Notes: generated by a model from the letters alone, not told the origin. A stretch of DNA of 52,560 nucleotides from Kocuria rosea subsp. polaris (GCF_001483755.1 NZ_LQBK01000041.1:1-52560); one strand, 5' to 3'; positions 25,744 through 33,705 are shown, counted from the first letter of the stretch. Program-made: numbers and translations.

Positions 25744-27399
25744 GTGTCCCCTAGTGTACCTGAGGCGCGTCCGCAAGTGGACCCCGCCTTGCTGGATATT
25801 GCCCTTTTTTGCCCCGAGACCCCGGCCCGCCGGTTTCTGGAGCACCACCGGATCGAGTACTTCCGGTGCGGTCAGACCAAGTCGCAGGCGTTCCCGAACC
25901 GTGGGCGGCCTGCTGGTGACTTCGCGTTCATCCAGCTCAACCCGGCCGATTGGTTGAACTTCCTCGTCGTCGACGTCGATGACGAGGACGCATTATTGAA
26001 CCTGATGCACCCGGCCGTACCCGAGCCGACCTGGATCATCGAGAACCCTGACACCGGTCATGCCCAGGCCGGGTGGGCGATCGAACCGGTCTACCGGGGC
26101 GAGGGTGCTCGGCCGGGTCCGATCCGCTACGCGGAGGCGGTGCAGCGGGCCCTGGACCGGCTGGTGGATGGGGATCCCTGCTTCACCCGGTACCTGGTGC
26201 GCAACCCGGCCGCTGCGTTCCCGGCCGGGCGCGTGTGGTGGGGCCGCAGAGCCAGCCCATGGTCCCTGGGGGATCTCAAGGCGCACATGGCCGAGTACAT
26301 CGATCCGTTCCACGACGAGGCCATCGACGGGCCCGCCACACCGGCCTGGGACCCCGGCATGCCCCTGCTGGGGCATGCCGGCATCCCGCGGGTGCCTGTC
26401 GTGGACACCGCGACGGAGGTGGGGCGCAACACCGCGGTCTTCCGCGCCACCCGTCGGTGGCTGTGGGACCAGCGGCAGGCCCGCCACCAGACCCCGACGG
26501 AGGCCGCCTCGATCGCCCACGCTAGGGCGCTCAACGCCCAGCTGCCCCACCCTCTGGCTGATGGGGAGGTCGCCTGTCTGGCGCGCTCGGCCGTCCGTCA
26601 GGTCAACGCCGGCAAGGGACGCCCCACCTCGACCAGTGGTTCCGATGCTGCACACGAGTATCTAGCGCGGATGGGCCGCCGCGGCGGGAAGGCCAGGACC
26701 GAGGCCAAGTCGCGTGCGGCGGCAGACAACGCCGCCCAGGCCCGCCAGGCCCGCACCCGCCGTGTGGGGCAACTGCGGCCTCTAGCGGTGCAGTTGCGGG
26801 CGGCGGGGGCGACCTACAAGGCCATCGCCGAGGCCGTAGGGCGTACTACACGCACCGTGATGGCCTGGTTGAAAAACGAGCCCACCACACCCGCTGGCGG
26901 ACCCGTCGAGGAGGGTGAAATTCTCCAAGCAACAGGTATTGGCTCCGCCCCAAAGGTGTGCCCCACCCCCTCCCCTAGCCTGGAAGTGCCCCCCGGACCT
27001 GCCAAGGAAGAGGATGCCCCCGTGACGAGTGAACCCGCCTACCAGTGGCCCGAAGGCGTCCTGCCTGGAGAACCAGACCCCGACTTCCGGGATCGGCTCC
27101 TCACCGAGCACCGCGGTCTCACCCTCTGGGTGCCCCTGGACTACCTGGAGGACCACCCCATTGGCTCTGGGTACTGGTCTTTCACGACCGCCTCCGACTA
27201 CTGGGAGACAGTCAAGGACGGACCGTTCCACGGCGCTGCGCTGGGTGGGCGAGAACTGCACGTCATTGAAGTGGGGGCCCGTGTCGGAGAACTTCACGGG
27301 CTGCGCTTCCCACACCTGACCGCCGTCTCCTACGAAGTCACTCGAGTCGCTGGCGACTCCCGGTGGTCAGCACGGTTCCCCGGCTACATCGTCCACTGA
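25744..27399 (+). CDS. repA: ColE2-type plasmid replication initiator
   Basis: 551 residues. The N-terminal replicase/primase domain shows FLVVDVDDEDALLNL (metal-binding acidic residues) and WIIENPDTGHAQAGWAIEPV. A PriCT-1-like helical domain follows (EVGRNTAVFRATRRWLWDQRQ), then a basic HTH segment (LRAAGATYKAIAEAVGRTTRTVMAWLKNEP). The C-terminal 150 residues are not recognised. Such Rep proteins both prime and initiate theta replication at a nearby origin, so the element can replicate autonomously. The GTG start has no clear ribosome site. The origin is probably in the gap upstream (25650-25740), though no iterons were found there. Confidence 0.78.
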   Translation: MSPSVPEARPQVDPALLDIALFCPETPARRFLEHHRIEYFRCGQTKSQAFPNRGRPAGDFAFIQLNPADWLNFLVVDVDDEDALLNLMHPAVPEPTWIIENPDTGHAQAGWAIEPVYRGEGARPGPIRYAEAVQRALDRLVDGDPCFTRYLVRNPAAAFPAGRVWWGRRASPWSLGDLKAHMAEYIDPFHDEAIDGPATPAWDPGMPLLGHAGIPRVPVVDTATEVGRNTAVFRATRRWLWDQRQARHQTPTEAASIAHARALNAQLPHPLADGEVACLARSAVRQVNAGKGRPTSTSGSDAAHEYLARMGRRGGKARTEAKSRAAADNAAQARQARTRRVGQLRPLAVQLRAAGATYKAIAEAVGRTTRTVMAWLKNEPTTPAGGPVEEGEILQATGIGSAPKVCPTPSPSLEVPPGPAKEEDAPVTSEPAYQWPEGVLPGEPDPDFRDRLLTEHRGLTLWVPLDYLEDHPIGSGYWSFTTASDYWETVKDGPFHGAALGGRELHVIEVGARVGELHGLRFPHLTAVSYEVTRVAGDSRWSARFPGYIVH

Positions 27400-27435
27400 C
27401 GCGTCGCGTCCAAGGTCAGTGTCGTAGTGCTCTCA

Positions 27436-27477
27436 GGGACTTCGCTGTCCCCGGGCCTGTCCGACCACTAGCTGGTC
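27436..27477. terminator. Weak hairpins between rep and fic
   Basis: GGGAC-TTCGCT-GTCCC (27436-27451) and GACCA-CTAGC-TGGTC (27463-27477) lie between these convergent genes. Both stems are only five base pairs long. Confidence 0.35.
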
Positions 27478-27480
27478 CGG

Positions 27481-28113
27481 TCAGGAACGCGGCCGACGGT
27501 GGTGAGGTGCGGGAGTGAGGATCACCGCGAACATCTCCTGCAAGGCAGCGAGGTCATGGTCTTCGGCTGCGGCCCGGGACGCAGCGTCGTTGACCGCCCC
27601 GGTGATCTGGGTCCAGTCCAACCACCAGCCGGCGGCTACCGACAGACGATCGAAGAAGAAGCGCTGGGTGCGCCCGTTGCCCTCCCGGAACGGATGCAGA
27701 TAGTTGACCTGGTCATAGTGATAGGCCAACCGTTCGATGAACCGGTCCCGATTCAGGTGCTGCAGGTAGCGGTCCTGGCGGAGCTGATCGAAGACGAAAC
27801 CGGCCGAGCGGGTAATCATCGACACCGGCAGGAACGGCTGCGCCCCCGGGACCGTCTTGCGCAGATCCACGGTGCGCAGCTGCCCCGCCCAGGGATAGAC
27901 GTCCTGGAACAGGTGACGGTGAATGACTTGCAGCTCGACCAAATCTCGGGTGGGCGCCGGTGGATGGCGCCACAGCTGTAGGGTTCGGACCGCCACCAGG
28001 TCGGCTTCCGCGGCGGCGAGCTCTACGGCGGTGCGTGCGCCGATCAGGTTGGTCAGAATCCCGGTGTGCGGGTCCAGATACGGGTCACGGTGCGGGCCGG
28101 GGGCCTCACTCAA
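27481..28113 (-). CDS. fic: Fic-domain toxin (AMP-transferase)
   Basis: 210 residues. The complete Fic motif HPFREGNGRTQR lies at 140-151, preceded by the flap region GAQPFLPVSMI and the family block LVELQVIHRHLFQDVYPWAGQLRTVDL. Fic enzymes transfer AMP from ATP to target proteins such as gyrase and topoisomerase IV. The catalytic His140 and phosphate-binding GNGR are intact, so the enzyme should be active when free. Start TTG 28113 overlaps the antitoxin stop; sequence upstream in the same frame is a shadow of the antitoxin gene. Confidence 0.85.
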   Translation of the reverse strand: MSEAPGPHRDPYLDPHTGILTNLIGARTAVELAAAEADLVAVRTLQLWRHPPAPTRDLVELQVIHRHLFQDVYPWAGQLRTVDLRKTVPGAQPFLPVSMITRSAGFVFDQLRQDRYLQHLNRDRFIERLAYHYDQVNYLHPFREGNGRTQRFFFDRLSVAAGWWLDWTQITGAVNDAASRAAAEDHDLAALQEMFAVILTPAPHHRRPRS

Positions 28114-28303
28114 GGCCGTAGCGGGCGCGCGTGCGCCGAACCAGCTCCTCGACCTCGAGCCCATCCTCGGCGAAACGATCCAGCTCCGCCCGGGTCGCTG
28201 TGGTGACGTGAAGTCCTTCCATGGCAGCACTGTGCACCACGGAAGCTACCTGCTGTGCCCGGTCCACCTCGAGAGCCGGTGGCAGAATGTGCTGCTGTGC
28301 CAT
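28106..28303 (-). CDS. VbhA-type Fic antitoxin
   Basis: 65 residues. The helix VVHSAAMEGLHVT carries the inhibitory motif (S/T)xxxE(G/N) as S25-AAM-E29-G30. In class I Fic modules this glutamate blocks the gamma-phosphate site of the toxin. The ATG at 28303 has a strong GGGGAGG upstream. It lies directly before and overlaps fic, the usual antitoxin-first order, and provides plasmid addiction or phage defence. Confidence 0.8.
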   Translation of the reverse strand: MAQQHILPPALEVDRAQQVASVVHSAAMEGLHVTTATRAELDRFAEDGLEVEELVRRTRARYGLE

Positions 28304-28477
28304 GGAACCTCCCCGGTGGTGTGTGGGCCGTGCTATGCGCTCTAGTATACCAAGCGCCCCTGACCAGCATCTGGGGTCGTACGCGCCGGGGACGCCAGCC
28401 TCGGTTGTGAAACACACTCTCTGGCCCAGCATCCCTGTCCACGACGACACCCCAGAAGCATGACCTGTAGAATTAAT

Positions 28478-28587
28478 GGTAGATAGCTAGCTAGTAAGCA
28501 TGCTAGATAACGAGCTATCTAGCTAGGTAGCAAGCGAGCTGGCTAGGCAGATGGCCTGATGGCCCGCAAGCTTGATAGCTTGAAAGC
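28478..28587. promoter_or_regulatory. AT-rich TAGCTAG repeat cluster, candidate parS and par promoter
   Basis: Many overlapping copies of AGCTAG/TAGATA occur here, including the pair CTAGATA (28503-28509) and TATCTAG (28516-28522), AGATAGCT (28481) with AGCTATCT (28513), and AAGCATGC twice (28496, 28583). It sits immediately upstream of parA, the usual position of the centromere in small type Ib partition cassettes. Confidence 0.6.
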
Positions 28588-29358
28588 ATGCAAACCCTCA
28601 TGGTGTACAGCGAATCCGGTGGAGTCACTAAGACCACCACCGCCGTCTCCCTAGCAATGGTTGCCGCCGCCGAGGGACGTCGAGTCGTCCTCGTTGACCT
28701 CGACCCCCGCGCGGCCTCCACCAAGTGGTTTGGGGTGGAGCCCTCGGCGGAAGGAATGCACGTCGGAGCGATCCTGGGCGATGAGAACCCTGAAGGCTGG
28801 GCCGAAGACCTCGCGGTGCCCAGTGGGTGGCACCCCAACCTCCGGGTGATTCCTTCGGCCCGCAATGTCTCCAACCGGGAAGCCGACCGGGCCGATCACG
28901 CAGAGCTGCGGCTGAAGATCTCCCTGACCGGTCTGCAGGCGGATGTGGTGGTCATCGACTGCCCGAACCGGCAGGGTGGCCCGCTGACGCTGTCGGCGTT
29001 GAACGCGGCGGACACGGTGGTCTACGCCGCCACCGCCACCAGCGATGGTATCGACGGGGTGGACGGGGCGAGGCGCACGGTCGCCCAGTTCCGCCGGCAC
29101 CGCCAGCAGCTGGGCGCCCCGGACACCCTCACGGAGGCCGGCATCGTCGTCGGTGGGGTGAAGGAGACGATCATGAGCCGGGCGGCGGTGGCCAGCCTCG
29201 AGGAGCTGCGGGCCACGGGGTTGTTCCTGGAGCCGTTGATTCCGGACCGGGCGATCGTCCAGGAGGTGCGGATTTCGGGGGAGTGGTACGGCCAGTACCG
29301 CAAGGGCGCCCGGGTGCTGGATGCCTACACGGCGATCGCGAAGAAGGTGCTGCGATGA
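28588..29358 (+). CDS. parA: ParA partition ATPase (type Ib)
   Basis: 256 residues without an N-terminal HTH, as in type Ib ParA. The deviant Walker A reads ESGGVTKTTTAVSLA (residues 8-22), followed by VVLVDLDPRAASTKWFG and the Walker B region ADVVVIDCPNRQGG. It forms ATP-dependent filaments or gradients on the nucleoid to segregate the plasmid. The start lies at the edge of the repeat cluster; the stop overlaps the next gene (ATGA). Confidence 0.87.
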   Translation: MQTLMVYSESGGVTKTTTAVSLAMVAAAEGRRVVLVDLDPRAASTKWFGVEPSAEGMHVGAILGDENPEGWAEDLAVPSGWHPNLRVIPSARNVSNREADRADHAELRLKISLTGLQADVVVIDCPNRQGGPLTLSALNAADTVVYAATATSDGIDGVDGARRTVAQFRRHRQQLGAPDTLTEAGIVVGGVKETIMSRAAVASLEELRATGLFLEPLIPDRAIVQEVRISGEWYGQYRKGARVLDAYTAIAKKVLR

Positions 29359-29705
29359 CCGAGCAGCCTGAGCGTCCCGCCTCGTTGGCCCGTCGCCGGC
29401 CCCGCCCGGCCCCGGATGAGCACATCGATCCGGTCGACTACACACTCCCACGTGCTACCTCACCCCAGCCCGCGACACCGGTGGTGTCGTCTCCGCCGGT
29501 GCAAGCGGCACCGGCGGCGGAGTCTGCGGTGGCCGCGCCCAAGCGTGGGCGCGGCCGGCCGCGCCGGGAACCCACCATCCAGCTGGGGGTGCGGGTGGCT
29601 CAGGACGTCTCCGATCTGATCGAGGAGCTCACCGAGCACGACGGCACCGCCCGTGCGGTGATCGAGAACGCAGTGCGCGCCTACGCCCAACAGCTCAACC
29701 GATAG
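29355..29705 (+). CDS. parB: Small ribbon-helix-helix centromere-binding protein
   Basis: 116 residues. The first 65 are basic and proline-rich (SLARRRPRPAPDEHIDP), and a KRGRGRPRRE patch precedes a C-terminal RHH-like domain (TIQLGVRVAQDVSDLIEELTEHDGTARAVIENAVRAYAQQ). Type Ib cassettes pair ParA with just such a small RHH protein that binds parS. ATGA overlap with parA. Confidence 0.78.
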   Translation: MTEQPERPASLARRRPRPAPDEHIDPVDYTLPRATSPQPATPVVSSPPVQAAPAAESAVAAPKRGRGRPRREPTIQLGVRVAQDVSDLIEELTEHDGTARAVIENAVRAYAQQLNR

Positions 29706-29768
29706 AACCGGCCCCCGGTAGGGGAGGGGGACCGGCTGCGGGCGGCTTTCCCATGGTCGGCGAGGAAG

Positions 29769-29802
29769 GAACCCGGCTCACCACTGGTGGTGGGCCGGGT
29801 TC
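29769..29802 (+). terminator. Terminator after parAB
   Basis: The stem GAACCCGGCTCACC/GGTGGGCCGGGTTC (one G-T pair) is followed by TCTTCTTCTGG. An almost identical hairpin occurs at 33326-33359, each one directly in front of a copy of the duplicated non-coding element. Confidence 0.75.
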
Positions 29803-30140
29803 TCTTCTTCTGGCGACAGGCGGCGGGATGGGGTGGGTGGTCCCGTGGGTTTTCGATTGAGGCGGGTGCTCGCGCCCCTTCCGTAAGGAGCCAGGGCCAA
29901 CCCCCAGCGAGGGCCCGTTGTCGGGCGCCAAAGGGACGACCAGCGCTGTCCAGGCTGGACGCGGGGCGTCCCGACGGCCCCGCGCCAGACAAGGATTGAC
30001 GGTCCGTCACCGCCTACTCAATGCAAAGACGGGGCCACAGTGAAGGCTCGCGCGCCAAGCCCAGGCCCGCGGGGACCCCTGTGATGCCGCGGCGATAACC
30101 CGGAGGCACCGGGCTCCACGGTCGTGGATCATCGGGGATT
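29803..30140 (+). ncRNA. Duplicated non-coding element, copy A (candidate structured RNA)
   Basis: No convincing reading frame is present. The segment 29888-29994 aligns with 33446-33550 at roughly 85% identity by eye, including the invariant stretch CGGGCGCCAAAGGGAC. Predicted hairpins: CCTT-CCGT-AAGG (29877-29888), CCCG-TTGT-CGGG (about 29912), CCAGC...GCTGG, and CGGGGC...GCCCCG. In copy B the first becomes CTTG-GCGT-CAAG, a compensatory change, and others differ by loops or G-U pairs. Similarity resumes near 30080-30130 (GATGCCGC, CGGTCGTGGAT). The strand is inferred from the orientation of the upstream terminator and genes. This fills the 570-base gap between parB and the DnaQ gene. Confidence 0.5.
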
Positions 30141-30238
30141 TAGGGGGCGGACGGAGGGGTGGCTGGCCTCGAAACGCACTTCACGGGGAGTGGCGGATAT
30201 GTCATAAATCGTCCCTTGACCCAACAACTACTCCGCAG

Positions 30239-30248
30239 TAGACAACAC
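30239..30248 (+). promoter_or_regulatory. Fourth TAGACAACAC iteron, upstream of the DnaQ-like gene
   Basis: Identical in ten bases to the tra-region iteron at 21756-21765, and 48 bases upstream of the preferred start of the downstream gene. It suggests shared control. Confidence 0.45.
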
Positions 30249-30286
30249 CTGCCACTATATGCAAAAGCAAATAGACGGGAATGGGT

Positions 30287-31525
30287 ATGGGGCTGTCGTT
30301 TACTGCCATTGACTTCGAGACGGCCAACGCCGAACGTGCGTCGGTGTGTGCGGTGGGGGCGGTGAAAGTCCGGGATGGCCGCATCGTTGACAGCTTCACC
30401 ACGCTGGTGCGCCCTCCGGCTGGGTGCGACGAGTTCGCCGCGCGCAACGTCGCCATCCATGGCATCACCAGTGAACGGGTGGTGGACGCGCCGGAGTGGC
30501 CTGCGACGTACCAGCGTCTGATGCAGTTCATCGGCGCCGACGTGATTGTCGCCCACAACGCGGCGTTCGACACCTCGGTGCTGCTCAATGCCTGCGGGGT
30601 CTGCGATCTGGACTGGCCGGCCTTGAAGAGCCTGTGCACCTGGCAGCTGGCCAAGGCGACGTTGACGATGCCCTCCTACTCTCTGCCCTGGGTGGTGGAA
30701 CACCTGGGGCTGGAGGGCTTCGATCACCACGACCCGGTAGCTGATGCCCGAGCTTCCGCCCAGGTGTTGTTGACCTTGGGGGACCGGCTGGGGTGTTCCA
30801 CGCTCGAGGAGCTCAGCGCCCGGGCGGCTGTCTCGGTGGCGCGCACTTCTACCGAGGCGGACGAGGCGACGCTGAGCGCTCTGGAATCGGCCCCTGAACC
30901 ACTGTCCGGAACCGGCTTCGCCAACGAGGTGGTGTGCTTCACCGGGGGTCTGAAGTCGATGAACCGTAAGGTCGCCCGGGAGATCGTCGCCGAGCAGGGT
31001 GGCACCACGCAGGGCAGTGTGGGGAAGAAGACCACCATCCTGGTCACTGGGGATTTCGACGTGCGCACTTTCAAGCCCGGAGCAGGGTTCAGCATCAAGC
31101 TGGGGAATGCCTTTTCGCTGGTCGAGGCGGGGCAGGCGCTGGAGATCATCACCGAAGACGACTTCATCGCCCGGCTCTCCCTCCATGAGGAGGCCCTGCG
31201 CCAGCGCCTCACCCGTGCCGGAGCCATCCGATCCCGCACCCCCGACCATGTCTTGGAACAAGCTCGTCGCTTCAGCTGCGAGGAGCTGGGCTACTGGGCC
31301 TGGTTCCGTCAAAGCCTGGCCCACCCGACCGGCAGAGCCGTCGGCGGGGAGTCGTGCGTGTGGTGCGGGCAGGAGGTCGGCTCGAAAATCCATTGGATCT
31401 ATCGGGATCGCCACGTCTGCGGAGGCGATTGCAACGACCGGCTCAAGCGCTCCGCCAAACGCCAGTGGCGCAAGCACGGACTGCCCCCGGCGCACGTCGT
31501 CGTCGAGTCCCTGGACTTCTACTGA
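30287..31525 (+). CDS. DnaQ-like exonuclease with BRCT and Cys-cluster domains
   Basis: 412 residues. A DEDDh 3'-5' exonuclease domain (1-165) has D9/E11 in FTAIDFETAN, VAHNAAFDTS and HHDPVADA. A BRCT domain (about 210-285) carries NEVVCFTGGL, REIVAEQGG and KTTILVTGD. The C-terminal region contains CVWCGQ and CGGDCND, a likely zinc site, and a basic tail. Exonuclease-BRCT fusions are known among DNA polymerase epsilon-like proteins and accessory nucleases. The role here is unknown; repair, replication fidelity or defence are possible. Alternative start ATG 30281 adds two residues. Confidence 0.75.
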   Translation: MGLSFTAIDFETANAERASVCAVGAVKVRDGRIVDSFTTLVRPPAGCDEFAARNVAIHGITSERVVDAPEWPATYQRLMQFIGADVIVAHNAAFDTSVLLNACGVCDLDWPALKSLCTWQLAKATLTMPSYSLPWVVEHLGLEGFDHHDPVADARASAQVLLTLGDRLGCSTLEELSARAAVSVARTSTEADEATLSALESAPEPLSGTGFANEVVCFTGGLKSMNRKVAREIVAEQGGTTQGSVGKKTTILVTGDFDVRTFKPGAGFSIKLGNAFSLVEAGQALEIITEDDFIARLSLHEEALRQRLTRAGAIRSRTPDHVLEQARRFSCEELGYWAWFRQSLAHPTGRAVGGESCVWCGQEVGSKIHWIYRDRHVCGGDCNDRLKRSAKRQWRKHGLPPAHVVVESLDFY

Positions 31526-31573
31526 CGTGCACACCACCCCACCGCACTGCACCCCCACCTAGGAGCCCTCGCT

Positions 31574-32263
31574 ATGGCACAGGAAGACACCACACCGCAC
31601 GGCATCACTGTTCTGGACATTCATGGTGGGCGGTGGGCGCTGTGGCAGGTCTCGGTCACCACCATGACCGGCCCGCTGCGGGCCATGAACACGAACGCGG
31701 TCGTGGCCGACGGTTTCGACGAGAAGGCGTTCTTGTCCTTGACATATCACCGGCCGGTGCTGCTCACCGCACGGGCCCGGCAAGTCTGCGACGTACCGGT
31801 GGTCCTGGAAGCCGCGCAGTTCGACCCGGAGGAGTTCATCGCCCTCTGTGACTCCTGGGTCGATCTGCTGCAGGGCATGTTCTGGGCGGAGAACGATCGC
31901 CGCGCGGCGCTCAACGCGGAGAACGCCCAGCACCGCAAGGACGCCAAGGCCGCCGGGCGGCCGGCTCCGGAGTACCAGCGGTTGGCGCCGTTGAAGGACA
32001 TCGACTGGCCCGGCGTCCCGCCGGCCAGCTCCTGGTCCACGGACACGGAGTCCCAGGAGCCGGTCACCGTCGAGGCGCTGCGCGTGGCCAACGGATGCGC
32101 CCGCCTGCTGAACTTCTGGCTGGAGATCGAAGCCGACCGCACCCGCAAGGCCCGCACCTACCTCAAGGGCATCGGCGGACCGCAGGTGCGCCACTGGCCC
32201 CAACCCACCCCAAGCGCGGCAGCCGAGAGCGCCGAGACGGACCCTGTGCTGGTTCCGGCGTGA
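31574..32263 (+). CDS. Hypothetical protein, 229 residues
   Basis: Not recognised. The N-terminal half is mixed alpha/beta (GITVLDIHGGRWALWQVSVTTM), the centre acidic and aromatic (DPEEFIALCDSWVDLLQGMFWAENDRRAALNAE), and the end disordered. There are no membrane helices. It lies 48 bases after the DnaQ-like gene with AGGAG 9 bases before the ATG, and is followed by the NERD gene after 30 bases, so the three probably form one transcript. Confidence 0.6.
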   Translation: MAQEDTTPHGITVLDIHGGRWALWQVSVTTMTGPLRAMNTNAVVADGFDEKAFLSLTYHRPVLLTARARQVCDVPVVLEAAQFDPEEFIALCDSWVDLLQGMFWAENDRRAALNAENAQHRKDAKAAGRPAPEYQRLAPLKDIDWPGVPPASSWSTDTESQEPVTVEALRVANGCARLLNFWLEIEADRTRKARTYLKGIGGPQVRHWPQPTPSAAAESAETDPVLVPA

Positions 32264-32293
32264 GCCCGCACGAGACCACGCCGCGGGTGAATC

Positions 32294-33235
32294 GTGACCG
32301 AGCTCAGTGACACCGGGGTGTCCACTTCGGCGGCCATGAACCAGCCGGCGGCTCCAGGGCAGGCCGGGGACCCACGACCCTCCGGAACACTGATGGGGAG
32401 GATCCCGGGTCAGTCCGTCATCAGCCAAGCCCTGGCCCTCCAAGCCCAGGCTTCGCCTCGGTCGTGGTGGGGCCGAGTCCTCGGGACCAGTCCCCTCAGC
32501 GCTGATGCGCGGCCCTGGTACCAGGGGGCGGTGGGGGAGATCGCGGTCGGCAAGCTGCTGGCGAAGCTGGGCCCCGAATGGGTAGTGCTGCACGCCGTCC
32601 CTGTCGGGGACAGGGGAGCAGACATCGATCATGTGCTGATCGGCCCACCTGGGGTGTTCACGCTGAACACCAAGAACCACACCGGGCAGCCGGTGTGGGT
32701 GGCCGGGCGCACCCTGATGGTGGGCGGACACAGGCAACCGCACATCCCCAAGGCCTGCCACGAGGCGACCCGCGTCGAGACGTTGCTCAGTGCCGCGGTG
32801 GGGGCACCGGTGCCGGTGACTGGTGTTCTGGTGCTGGTCGGACCTCGAGGTGTCACGATCAAAGAGGAACCGGTCGGGGTCGCCGTGGTCACGGACCGGC
32901 AGCTGCTGCGCTGGCTCCACCGGCGCCCACCCGTGCTGGCCACCGAGCAGCTCACCCGGCTCACTGCGGCCGCCGGGCTGCCCGACACGTGGGCTGCGCA
33001 TCTTCCGGATGCGGAGGATCCCGCCGTGCTGCAGGCGGCCTTCAATGTGCTGGACCGTCAAGTGCGCACCGCCCGGCGCCGACGCACGGCCCGGCGATTG
33101 GCCGCCGGCGGTATCCGTCGTGGTGCGAGGGCTGTGGACCGCGCGGAGAAAGTCATGCTGCGGGCGTCGATCCGAATCGTCCTGGGCCTTCTCTTGCTAG
33201 GGGTGGGCCTCAACCTGTTGGACTCCCTGGTCTGA
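32294..33235 (+). CDS. NERD-domain nuclease-related membrane protein
   Basis: 313 residues. The NERD core (about 75-185) shows the PD-(D/E)xK-like constellation: GAVGEIAVGKLL, DRGADIDHVLIGPPGVFTLNTKNH (Asp, Asp, Lys). A basic region (RQVRTARRRRTARRLAAGGIRRGAR) and one C-terminal membrane helix (about 292-310) follow. NERD proteins are predicted nucleases acting in DNA processing; membrane anchoring would place it at the DNA entry site. It is the third gene of the cluster enclosed by the two non-coding elements. Confidence 0.72.
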   Translation: MTELSDTGVSTSAAMNQPAAPGQAGDPRPSGTLMGRIPGQSVISQALALQAQASPRSWWGRVLGTSPLSADARPWYQGAVGEIAVGKLLAKLGPEWVVLHAVPVGDRGADIDHVLIGPPGVFTLNTKNHTGQPVWVAGRTLMVGGHRQPHIPKACHEATRVETLLSAAVGAPVPVTGVLVLVGPRGVTIKEEPVGVAVVTDRQLLRWLHRRPPVLATEQLTRLTAAAGLPDTWAAHLPDAEDPAVLQAAFNVLDRQVRTARRRRTARRLAAGGIRRGARAVDRAEKVMLRASIRIVLGLLLLGVGLNLLDSLV

Positions 33236-33325
33236 GTTCCACCACTTTCCGTCTGACGCCCCGTGGTGACGCAGCCATCCTAGGCAGTCATGGCCCAGAG
33301 GTCTCTTCCCTGGTCCAGGACGAGT

Positions 33326-33359
33326 GAACCCGGCTCACCACTGGGGGTGAGCCGGGTTC
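33326..33359 (+). terminator. Terminator after the NERD gene
   Basis: A perfect 14-bp stem (GAACCCGGCTCACC/GGTGAGCCGGGTTC) with a six-base loop, followed by TCTCCAG. Nearly identical to the hairpin at 29769-29802. Confidence 0.75.
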
Positions 33360-33705
33360 TCTCCAGCTGGGAACAGGCAGCGGGGTCGGCCGGTGCTTGG
33401 GTGGGTCGTCGACCTCCTGGTGGTGCCTGCGCATCTTGGCGTCAAGAGCCAGTGCCGAACCCCCGCGAGGTCCCGTGGCCGGGCGCCAAAGGGACTACCG
33501 GCGCTGTCCGAGCTGGACCCGGGGCGTTTCCGGGGCCCCGCGCCGAGCAAGGAGCGTCAACCCGTCGCCTGCAGCTCCGCATGAGCCAAGTTCCTTGCGG
33601 TGATGAGGTCCCGTGTTCGAGCCATACCTTGAGGCGTTCCGCTGCGATGCCGCAGCGGTGGCCTGTCAGCACGAGGTTCCGCGGTCGTGGATTACCCGGA
33701 CAGGC
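33360..33705 (+). ncRNA. Duplicated non-coding element, copy B (candidate structured RNA)
   Basis: Homologous to 29803-30140 over its length, best in 33446-33550. Hairpins: CTTG-GCGT-CAAG (33435-33446), CCCG-TGGC-CGGG (about 33472), CCGGC...GCTGG (with a G-U pair where copy A has A-U), and CCGGGGC...GGCCCCG. It lies between the NERD gene (plus) and lsr2 (minus) and holds no plausible gene. The sequence GTGTTCGAGCC near 33614 looks like a tRNA T-arm, but no acceptor or anticodon arms fit. Confidence 0.5.

Noticed and set aside
33601-33680. Possible tRNA in copy B of the non-coding element
   Set aside because: Only a GTGTTCGAGCC T-arm-like segment is present; no acceptor, D or anticodon stem could be drawn, and copy A lacks it.
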